From Deinococcus frigens DSM 12807 (GTDB taxonomy: Bacteria; Deinococcota; Deinococci; Deinococcales; Deinococcaceae), in assembly GCF_000701425.1 (NCBI RefSeq), contig NZ_JNIW01000025.1, positions 1 to 55,339 on the forward strand: a stretch of DNA of 55,339 nucleotides. The letters run 5' to 3'. The position numbers and the translations under genes were made by a program. The notes under the pieces were generated by a model. It was not told the origin of the DNA, did no database searches, and saw only the letters and a list, made by a program, of their open reading frames with translations. This document shows, piece by piece, positions 13,382 through 20,435 of this stretch. Position 1 is the stretch's first letter. Each line of letters starts with the position of its first letter.

Positions 13382-13477
13382 TCCACGCCGCCCGCTGCCC
13401 GGCCCAGCCCGGTAGGCTGGACACCTCACCGCCTTTCCCGCGCACGACGCCTACACTGAGGGCAAACGGAGGACTGT

Positions 13478-14740
13478 ATGACTGCAATTCCTGAAAGCAA
13501 GACCCAGAGCAAGTGGCTGGACGCCGAACTCAAGTACGACAGCGGCGTGTACAACAAGCACGAGGTCGTGATGGTACGCGGCCTGGGCGCAACTGTGTGG
13601 GACGAGAACGGGCGCTCGTACATCGACTGCGTGGCGGGTTACGGCGTCGCCAACATCGGCCACAGCCACCCGGACGTGGTCAGGGCCATTCAGGAGCAGG
13701 CGGGCAAGCTGATGATCATGCCCCAGAGCGTCCCCAACGACAAGCGCGCCGAGTTCTTACAGGAACTGGTGGGCGTCCTCCCGGCGGGCCTGGACCGCGT
13801 GTTCCTGTGCAACTCCGGCACCGAGGCGGTGGAGGCGGCCAAGAAATTCGCCATCACCGGCACGGGCCGCAAGAGATTCGTGAGCATGAAGCGCGGCTTT
13901 TCCGGGCGCAGCCTGGGCGCGCTGGCCCTGACCTGGGAACCCAAATACCGCGAACCCTTCGGTGAGGCGGTGGACAGCAAGAACGTGGACTTCGTGACCT
14001 ACGGCAATGTCGAGGAACTGCGCGCCGCCGTGACCGATCAGACCGCAGCCGTGATCCTGGAACCCGTGCAGGGCGAGGGCGGCGTGCGCCCCGGCACCAT
14101 GGAATTCATGCAGGAGGCCCGCCGGATTACCAAAGAAAAGGGCGCGCTGCTGATTATGGATGAGATCCAGACCGGTTTTTGCCGCACCGGCAAGATGTTC
14201 GCCACCGAGCACTTCGGCATCACCCCCGACGGCATGACGCTGGCCAAGGCGATGGCCGGCGGCGTCCCCATCGGCGCGTTCGTGATGACGGCGGAGGTGG
14301 CGGACCGCATGCCCGCAGGCGGCCACGGCACCACCTTCGGCGGCAACCCGCTGAGCATGGCCGCCGGACTGGCCGCCATCCGCGCCATGAAGCGCGAGGG
14401 CATGGCCGAGCAAGCCCGCGAGAAGGGCACGTATTTCATGGACCGCCTGCGCGCCATTGACTCCCCTAAAATCCGCGAAGTACGCGGCATGGGCCTGATG
14501 ATCGGCGTGGAACTTAAGGAAAAGAGCGCGCCGTACATCACCGCCCTGGAACACGACGAGGGCGTGATGGCCCTGCAAGCCACGCCGCTGGTGGTCCGTT
14601 TCCTGCCGCCGATCACCATTACCAAAGAGCAGATCGATGGGGTGGTGGACGCCTTCGAGCGCGTGCTGAACGGCGTCAACCCCCGTGCCGAGCGTCAGGC
14701 GCAACTGGCCGCGCAGGCGGAGGAAAAACAGAGCGAGTAG
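13478..14740 (+). CDS. lysJ: [LysW]-aminoadipate semialdehyde/glutamate semialdehyde transaminase
   Basis: 420-aa class III aminotransferase of lysine synthesis through alpha-aminoadipate, where the substrate is carried on LysW; the arginine-pathway enzyme ArgD is the close alternative. Visible features are the PLP phosphate-binding [14 protein letters not shown], Asp in [12 protein letters not shown], the Schiff-base Lys in [15 protein letters not shown], and GTTFGGNPL. Deinococcus and Thermus make lysine this way, which favours LysJ. A strong GGAGG stands 5 nt before the ATG, and TACACT (about 13453) is a plausible -10 box. A terminator follows at 14764. Confidence 0.88.
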   Translation: MTAIPESKTQSKWLDAELKYDSGVYNKHEVVMVRGLGATVWDENGRSYIDCVAGYGVANIGHSHPDVVRAIQEQAGKLMIMPQSVPNDKRAEFLQELVGVLPAGLDRVFLCNSGTEAVEAAKKFAITGTGRKRFVSMKRGFSGRSLGALALTWEPKYREPFGEAVDSKNVDFVTYGNVEELRAAVTDQTAAVILEPVQGEGGVRPGTMEFMQEARRITKEKGALLIMDEIQTGFCRTGKMFATEHFGITPDGMTLAKAMAGGVPIGAFVMTAEVADRMPAGGHGTTFGGNPLSMAAGLAAIRAMKREGMAEQAREKGTYFMDRLRAIDSPKIREVRGMGLMIGVELKEKSAPYITALEHDEGVMALQATPLVVRFLPPITITKEQIDGVVDAFERVLNGVNPRAERQAQLAAQAEEKQSE

Positions 14741-14763
14741 TTTTTTTCAACCGGGGCCGGAGT

Positions 14764-14796
14764 CGGGGCTGCGGACTGGCCCCCAGCCCCGTTTTT
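14764..14796 (+). terminator. rho-independent terminator after lysJ
   Basis: Perfect 8-bp stem CGGGGCTG (14764-14771) with CAGCCCCG (14784-14791), then TTTTT. Confidence 0.85.
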
Positions 14797-14900
14797 GCTG
14801 TCCGATACAGGCGAACATGGCCCGGAAAACACCGCCGTGGGCGTGGCAGAGTGTGAAAATCCTCCACACCCCCCACGGCGCATTTCCTTACACTGGGACG

Positions 14901-16595
14901 GTGAAGTTCTGGTTGATGGGTGTTTCGGCGGTGGCGCTGCTGGGCGGGGCGCTGGCGATGGGTGTGGCGGCCAATGCCGATGACCGGCTCGCGCCGGGCC
15001 TGAGCGTGGCGGGCGTGGACGTGGGCGGCCTGACCCGTGCGCAGGCGCTGGCCGCCATCGGTGAGCGAACCGCCGCCACCCCACAGGTGACGGTCAGGGC
15101 CGGGAACCAGAGCTGGACCCTGGGGGCCGATCAACTCGGCTGGTACGCCGACGCCGAGACCAGCGTGGCCGCCGCCGCGAGGGCCACTGCCGCGCGGACC
15201 TTTCTGGAGCGCGTCAAAGGCGTGATCGGCCAGCAGCAGCAGCAGAGCTTTGCGCTGGTCGCCGCCGTCGATCCTGCCGCCGCCGAGGCAGCTCTGGCTA
15301 CCCTGACGGCCCGCCTGAACACGCAGCCCAGGAACGCAACGGTGGCCTTCAACAAGCAGACCCTGAAGTATGCCGTGACGGCCAGGGACGCGCTGGGCCG
15401 CGAGTACAATGCCGCCGCCGCTGCCAGCACCTATGTCGCCGCGCCCACCGCCACCAGCATCCAGATTCCGGTCAGGGAGTTGAAGGCCCGGTACACCGCC
15501 GATGTCCTCCAGAAGTACGTGGACCAGGGCAACGCGTTGATGCGGCCCTTCGGCGCGACGCTGGCTGGGACGGCGCGCAAGGGCCTGCTGACCCCGCTGC
15601 AAGTGGCCAACCTGTACTGGGTCAGACCGCAGGGCATCGTCGCGGACGAGGCGGCCATCAAGCGCGCCTTCGTTCTGCTGACGGAGTTCATCGATCAGCC
15701 TGCGCAGAACGCCCGCTTCGCCTTCAAGGGTGACACACCGGTCAAGGTGCGCGAGCAGGCCGGGCGCGTGACCCAGAATGCGGCGTATACGGCCTTCCGG
15801 GCCACGGTGCTGGACTCGTCCACGTCCAGCATGACGTTCCTGTCCAAGTCGGTGGCCCCCACCCTGAGCGCCGCACAGCTGCCCGACGCCAGCAAGCTCA
15901 CGCTGATCCACACGGGTGTCAGCAGCTATTTCCACAGCAGCCCCGAGCGCCGCACCAACGTCGCCAACGCCGCCGCGAAGATCAACGGCGCGGTGGTTCT
16001 GGCCGACGGCACCTTCAGCTTTCTGGAGAATCTGGGCGGCATCACGGCGGGCAACGGATTCGTGGGCGGGCTGATCATTAGCGGCGGGCGCACGGTGGGC
16101 GGCCTGGGCGGCGGCGTATGTCAGGTCAGCACCACCACCTTCCGCGCGCTGTACGGGGCCGGGCTGCCGGTTCTGGAGCGCAACCAGCACAGCTACCGCG
16201 TCGGCTATTACGAGCCGCAGGTGGGCTACGAGGCCGCCGTTTACGATCCGGGCCTGGACCTCAAGTTCGGCAATGACACCGGCGGACCGCTGCTGATCAA
16301 GACCATCAACAACGACGCCAAGAGCACCCTGGAAGTGCAGCTCTGGGGCATCCCGCAGGGGCGCACCGTGACCGTTGGCCCTGCCGTGATTCTGGGCCGC
16401 ACCGCGCATCCCGCCCCCAAGTACGTGGTCAACCCGAAGATGCGCCCCGGCACCACCCGGCAGGTGGACTGGGCGGCGGACGGATATGACCTGTACATCA
16501 CCCGCACCATCGAGGACGCCAGCGGTGTGCGGAGCGACAAGACCAGCACGACGTACAAGCCGTGGCAGGCGGTATACGAGGTGGGGCCGAGCTGA
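14901..16595 (+). CDS. VanW-domain exported or membrane-anchored protein
   Basis: 564 aa. An N-terminal hydrophobic segment (FWLMGVSAVALLGGALAMGVA) serves as signal or anchor. Next comes a region starting LAPGLSVAGVDVGGLTRAQA, typical of the peptidoglycan-binding-like repeat found before VanW domains. The VanW domain occupies roughly residues 340-460 with VVLADGTFSFLENLGGIT, GGLGGGVCQVSTTTFRALYGAGL and ERNQHSYRVGYY. A beta-rich tail ends the protein. Biochemical function is unknown; cell-wall association is inferred. The GTG start lies 6 nt after TACACT (14889-14894). The longer upstream frame crosses the lysJ terminator and is discarded. Confidence 0.9.
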   Translation: MKFWLMGVSAVALLGGALAMGVAANADDRLAPGLSVAGVDVGGLTRAQALAAIGERTAATPQVTVRAGNQSWTLGADQLGWYADAETSVAAAARATAARTFLERVKGVIGQQQQQSFALVAAVDPAAAEAALATLTARLNTQPRNATVAFNKQTLKYAVTARDALGREYNAAAAASTYVAAPTATSIQIPVRELKARYTADVLQKYVDQGNALMRPFGATLAGTARKGLLTPLQVANLYWVRPQGIVADEAAIKRAFVLLTEFIDQPAQNARFAFKGDTPVKVREQAGRVTQNAAYTAFRATVLDSSTSSMTFLSKSVAPTLSAAQLPDASKLTLIHTGVSSYFHSSPERRTNVANAAAKINGAVVLADGTFSFLENLGGITAGNGFVGGLIISGGRTVGGLGGGVCQVSTTTFRALYGAGLPVLERNQHSYRVGYYEPQVGYEAAVYDPGLDLKFGNDTGGPLLIKTINNDAKSTLEVQLWGIPQGRTVTVGPAVILGRTAHPAPKYVVNPKMRPGTTRQVDWAADGYDLYITRTIEDASGVRSDKTSTTYKPWQAVYEVGPS

Positions 16596-16663
16596 GCCGG
16601 GACAGAAAAGGAAGCGTGGGCCGAAGGTTGTTCTTCAGCCCACGTTTCCGTTGAAGGGGCTTA

Positions 16664-16836
16664 TACGGACTCCGATTGGAAGGTGTTGGAAACACCTGGA
16701 AATCCGAGCGGGCGTCCAAGCGTCCTCATGGGCGCTGCTCTGGACAAGACAGCGAGCAGGAGAAAAACGGGTTCCGGACGTGGAGTGGATGAATCGGCGC
16801 TGTCCCGGTTCATACACGAAACAAACGGAATCCGTA
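16664..16836 (+). mobile_element. non-coding MITE-like repeat, family A, long form
   Basis: A 173-bp relative of the element at 1103-1236, with the same terminal inverted repeats and internal hairpins. It is flanked by the 3-bp direct repeat TTA (16661-16663 and 16837-16839). It carries an extra ~40-nt module at 16710-16750 that folds into GTCCA/TGGAC and is absent from the short form. The right flanking TTA supplies the TAA stop codon of the minus-strand membrane-protein gene. Confidence 0.87.
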
Positions 16837-17214
16837 TTATTTGACCGGCTTGCGGACGGCGGCCATGATCAGCGAGAAGGCGGCGATCACGAACAGGTAG
16901 CTGAGCAGCGAGGCCGCCGGGCTGAAGTTAGGGTTCAGCACGTCCAGCGAGAACTTGTAGATGGCGAAGGGCACGGCCCAGCCCATCGCAAAGTAGGCGG
17001 CCCGGCGCAGGTAGTCCGGCGCGGCGGCGGCCTGCGGAAAGTAGAACATGGGCACCAGCATGGCCGGAATCAGCAGCAACTGGACCAGATAGAACCAGAT
17101 GGGCAACTGGTCAAAACCGTACTCGAAGCCTCCAAAAACGATATTCAGCGCGCCGATGACCAGGCCCGTGATCAGGGCGGTGCGGGGAAGGAAAGATGGA
17201 TTCACACCCCCCAT
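16837..17214 (-). CDS. small integral membrane protein, unrecognised
   Basis: About 125 aa with four hydrophobic segments (LITGLVIGALNIVF, WFYLVQLLLIPAMLVPMFYF, AAYFAMGWAVPFAIYKF, LLSYLFVIAAFSLIMAAV). I do not recognise a family. The start is uncertain: 17214 is taken for MGGVNPSF, and a GTG inside and an ATG at 17238 are alternatives. Its TAA stop is formed by the target-site duplication of the adjoining mobile repeat, so the original C-terminus may have been slightly different. Confidence 0.7.
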   Translation of the reverse strand: MGGVNPSFLPRTALITGLVIGALNIVFGGFEYGFDQLPIWFYLVQLLLIPAMLVPMFYFPQAAAAPDYLRRAAYFAMGWAVPFAIYKFSLDVLNPNFSPAASLLSYLFVIAAFSLIMAAVRKPVK

Positions 17215-17592
17215 GCTGCCACAGCGGGCGGGCGGCAACTGTCCGGCGGTTCAGGTCAATGCCCGTTGAGCGGTCAAAATGTCCTGACGTCTCAACTCGA
17301 CTTTGCCCGTTGCAGGACTCGGGCTACTTCACATCCCGCGTCTGACAGGCGCTCGAAGACCCGGCGAGGTGCTACTTGCCGCATCATGGATGGACCGGAA
17401 CTCGGTAAAGTCGGCTCAAGTCGGACTGAACCACCCCACCCATTTGACCGGTTCAAAGGGTCACCGGGGACGTCGGGTGGACATGACGGGGTGCACGCTG
17501 CCCCTCATCGCCCTGGCAGTCTGGGCCGCCTACAATTGGGGAGCAAGCGCAACTCAGCCTCATCTCAGTTCATCCCCAAAGGAGCGTCAACC
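17215..17592 (+). promoter_or_regulatory. intergenic region with promoter of the CoxG-like gene
   Basis: About 380 bases without a gene. TACAAT at 17530-17535 is a good -10 box about 57 bp before the next start codon. TTTGACCGGTTCAAA (17443-17457) is a near-perfect palindrome that could be an operator. GGAG at 17581 is the ribosome site. Confidence 0.5.
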
Positions 17593-18057
17593 ATGAAACT
17601 CAACTATTCAGGCCAGGAACAGGTCCGGGCCGCGCCCGCCGTGGTGTGGGCCTTTGTGCAGGACCCGGAACGGGTGGCGCGCTGCCTGCCCGATGTGCAG
17701 GACGTGGTGGTCCAGGACGCCACGCACATGGAGGCCACCGTGCAGGTGGGCGTGGGCATGGTGCGCGGCAAGTTCAAGTTCAAGATCGAGGTTTTGCCCG
17801 ACCAGTCGGCGGGCCGCGTGAACGTCAACGTGCGCGGCGGCGGGCTGGGCAGCCTGGTGGACCTGACGGCTGGGGCGGATGTGGTGGACAACAATGACGG
17901 GACCACCACCCTGGATTGGACCGGCGAGGCTAACATGCGCGGCCCGGTGGCCTCGGTGGGCGGGCGGATGCTGGACGCACAGGCCAAGAAGCTGATCGAG
18001 AAAACGTTTGCGAACATGGGAACGGCCATGAGCGCGGCGGGCGGAACGCTGGCCTAG
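17593..18057 (+). CDS. CoxG/SRPBCC family protein
   Basis: 154 aa. The family start MKLNYSGQEQVRAAPAVVWAFVQDPERVARCLPDVQ is followed by GKFKFKIEV and the C-terminal helix RMLDAQAKKLIEKTFANM. CoxG proteins belong to the lipid-binding START-like fold and were named from carbon monoxide dehydrogenase clusters. No CO dehydrogenase genes are present here, so the role is open. A ribosome site GGAG lies 9 nt before the ATG. Confidence 0.88.
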   Translation: MKLNYSGQEQVRAAPAVVWAFVQDPERVARCLPDVQDVVVQDATHMEATVQVGVGMVRGKFKFKIEVLPDQSAGRVNVNVRGGGLGSLVDLTAGADVVDNNDGTTTLDWTGEANMRGPVASVGGRMLDAQAKKLIEKTFANMGTAMSAAGGTLA

Positions 18058-18068
18058 AGCAGTGCTGC

Positions 18069-18110
18069 GAATGACGTCACCCGAAGTCTGTCTGTCTGGT
18101 GACGTCATTC
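18069..18110. terminator. long perfect hairpin downstream of the CoxG-like gene
   Basis: A perfect 13-bp stem (GAATGACGTCACC at 18069-18081, GGTGACGTCATTC at 18098-18110) with a 16-nt loop. Each arm contains the self-palindromic octamer TGACGTCA. There is no T tract, so it may be a transcript-protecting or bidirectional end structure, or a paired protein-binding site. Confidence 0.5.
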
Positions 18111-18208
18111 CCCGTCCTGCTCAGCGAAAGGCACACGCGCCGCTCAGTCTGAAAGATGATTTCTGTTTGAGCTTTATCCGGGACGGGATGACCGCGTGTA
18201 AAGCGCAG

Positions 18209-18844
18209 TCAATCGGTGTCCGTCAACGCCGCCCGTTCCTGCTCCAGCAACTGCACGGCGGTCAGGGTTCCGTGTGGTGACACGGACAGCACGCGGCGTT
18301 CGGCCAGGGTCCACAGTGCGCGGTGAACGGCCATCTCCGCCTCGGCGCTGCCGCTGGGGGCCAGACGGTCCAAAAGCGTGGTGTAGCGCAGCGGTCCCAA
18401 CTCTGCCGCGCCGCCTGCCCAGACGGTGGCCCCGGCTACCAGCGTCAGGACGCGGCGCTGCTCTGGGGTTTCGGCGCGGTCCAGCAGTTCCTGGCGGGCC
18501 TGGACGCGGCGAATCCGGGCGTCGCGTTCGCGGCGGCGCTGTTCGAGCAGGGCCGCCACCTCACCGGACGTGTCCTCGCCCCGGCGGGCGCGGGCGTCAC
18601 CGATCAGGCGCTCCAGATTGCGGTCCGCGCCCTCACCCACGCGGCTCCGCACCGCCTCGGCGCGGTCACGGAGCAGCCCGGCAGCGCCCTGCACGCGCGG
18701 GTCGTTCAAAGCGCTGGCGGCGGCGCGGCGGGCGGCGTCACGCAGGCCCCCTTCCTCGGACTTCGAATGTTCGGCCTTCGGACCGGGTTCGCGCAGCGCT
18801 CTGGTCACGCGGAGCAGGGTTTTAAAGTTGGGGCGGCGGGTCAT
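18209..18844 (-). CDS. hypothetical protein, charged and helical
   Basis: 211 aa, rich in Arg, Ala and Glu, mostly predicted helix with a coiled-coil-like centre (EVAALLEQRRRERDARIRRVQARQ split over several heptads). The C-terminal part reads like a small winged-helix-type domain ending SVSPHGTLTAVQLLEQERA. There is no signal peptide. AGGAGG lies 5 nt before the ATG. I do not recognise the family. Confidence 0.72.
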   Translation of the reverse strand: MTRRPNFKTLLRVTRALREPGPKAEHSKSEEGGLRDAARRAAASALNDPRVQGAAGLLRDRAEAVRSRVGEGADRNLERLIGDARARRGEDTSGEVAALLEQRRRERDARIRRVQARQELLDRAETPEQRRVLTLVAGATVWAGGAAELGPLRYTTLLDRLAPSGSAEAEMAVHRALWTLAERRVLSVSPHGTLTAVQLLEQERAALTDTD

Positions 18845-19072
18845 GCGTCCTCCTGGGGGCAGGGGAGAGGGAAAGAGACGGCATCTTTCCCTTATAGCGG
18901 AAGGAGGCGTGAGAGAACGTCAGCCGAAAGTGAATGTGATGTCCGTTCCATCAAACGTCTCAGCGCAGGAAAGCTGTCCCTGGCGCATTCTGCCCGCAGC
19001 GCAACTTCGTTAAAACTGTCCAAACTATTGCTGAACCCCATTCGAACTCAGTCTTGATGGACAGAGCGGCAT

Positions 19073-19789
19073 TCACGGCACCGATCCGGGTTCGGTTCCG
19101 CCGTCCACATACACCAGCTCGCCGATCAGCCGCCGTGCCAGCACCTCGAAAGCTGCCTGCCGCGCGTCATCCCCTGCTGCGCCCAGCACGAGCCGGAGTT
19201 CCCCGGCGATGGCAGGTGCCCTGGTCCCCAGATCGTCCAGCCAGCGCTCGCGTTTCACGTCCCACCACCCGTGGACAGCGTACAGGGGCCGCACCACCAG
19301 CGGTCCAAGCGCCGCCATGACGGTGAGCGCATGGACCGGCGTATGCAGGCTGGCGCGGGCGTCCATCACGGTGTCGGTCAGCATGAAGCGGATGAATTCG
19401 CTGACAGGTTTGGACGTGGGACCGGCGGCGTAACGGGCCTGCGCCTCGGCTTTCAGCGCGTCCAGATCGGGATGGGCTAACACGGCGCAGCCCTGCGCGA
19501 ACATGGTGATCGTCGCCGCGTCCTCGTCCGCAAACATGGCGCGGAGCTTGCGGACTGGATTGTGGAACACTTCCACCGGGACACCGTCCACCACGAAATT
19601 GCTGCGCCAGCGGTGATCGCCCGTCACCAAAGCGTGAATATCCAGATCGCTGTAGGCGTTGGCCTCCCCGCGCGCCGCCGAACCGCACCATAGCGCGGCG
19701 TAGACAACCGGCGTGGCGGCGATACGTTCCAAGGCGTCAGGTAGGGCAGCTTCGAGGCGGGCCTGATACGGATTGTCGACAGCCTTCAC
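19073..19789 (-). CDS. nucleotidyltransferase-domain protein
   Basis: 238 aa. The MNT-fold signature is clear near residue 35: WCGSAARGEANAYSDLDIH, giving Gly-Ser and the two metal-binding Asp of a DxD-type site. The C-terminal two thirds is helical and resembles the substrate domain of aminoglycoside- or kanamycin-type nucleotidyltransferases, but no specific target can be assigned. The GTG start lies 6 nt after TAAAAT (minus, 19801-19796), which overlaps the stop codon of the upstream DUF402 gene. Confidence 0.82.
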   Translation of the reverse strand: MKAVDNPYQARLEAALPDALERIAATPVVYAALWCGSAARGEANAYSDLDIHALVTGDHRWRSNFVVDGVPVEVFHNPVRKLRAMFADEDAATITMFAQGCAVLAHPDLDALKAEAQARYAAGPTSKPVSEFIRFMLTDTVMDARASLHTPVHALTVMAALGPLVVRPLYAVHGWWDVKRERWLDDLGTRAPAIAGELRLVLGAAGDDARQAAFEVLARRLIGELVYVDGGTEPGSVP

Positions 19790-19798
19790 CCGTAGATT

Positions 19799-20353
19799 TT
19801 AGGACAGCGCAGACTGCCTGGCCCCGTTCAACTGCTCGTCTTGAACGTCGTTCTGCCACTCCAGCCGCAACCCTTGCGCGGTCAGCCAGTGGTTCAGGGT
19901 ATACCCGGCGTGGGCCAGCCCCAGAACGGTGCGGTGCGTGACCTCGGTGGCCTGCTGCAACTCCTCGGAGGTGATGAAACCCACCTCCCAGGCGGCCAGC
20001 AGCTCGTCGGTGTCGGCGATTGCCGCGCCCAGGCCGTCGTGCAGCACGATGTCCAGATACAGGTCGCGCACCGTCCAGACGCCGCCCTCACGGCTGATCT
20101 GTGCCACGTCGATGTAATAGTCGTGTTCGCGCCGCCCGTGAAATGCGTAGCGGCAGACCACCAGATGCTGCGCGGGCAGCAGGTGCGCCTGCCAGTGGCG
20201 GATACGCGGGTGTCCAACGAAATCGCGGGCCACATACAGGCCCGCGCCCGTTTCACGGTAGGTTTGCACGGCGCGCACGCCGGTGTTGGTGTGGTGACAT
20301 CGCGCCCGAACGTCGTGCCTTTCCACTTTGATGGGATGCGCGTCAGCAAGCAT
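19799..20353 (-). CDS. DUF402 (FomD-like) phosphatase-fold protein
   Basis: 184 aa. Conserved DUF402 features are visible: YYIDVAQISREGGVWTVRDLYLDIVLHDG, then DTDELLAAWEVGFITSEELQQA. Characterised relatives are metal-dependent nucleoside di- or triphosphatases or FomD. The start at 20353 lies 5 nt after TACGCT (minus, 20364-20359). The gene is followed 9 nt later by the nucleotidyltransferase gene, so they may be co-transcribed. Confidence 0.85.
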   Translation of the reverse strand: MLADAHPIKVERHDVRARCHHTNTGVRAVQTYRETGAGLYVARDFVGHPRIRHWQAHLLPAQHLVVCRYAFHGRREHDYYIDVAQISREGGVWTVRDLYLDIVLHDGLGAAIADTDELLAAWEVGFITSEELQQATEVTHRTVLGLAHAGYTLNHWLTAQGLRLEWQNDVQDEQLNGARQSALS

Positions 20354-20435
20354 GGGACAGCGTACCCGAAATCACGCGCAACTGACCCAGAGGCATCTAG
20401 CAACTCCCGCTCAAAGTTCTGGGACGGACCAGCGA

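Noticed and set aside
18845..19072. Possible degenerate mobile repeat (GTCCGTTCCATCAA and TTGATGGAC)
   Set aside because: Only short matching ends were found, with no internal similarity to the A or B families and no flanking duplication.
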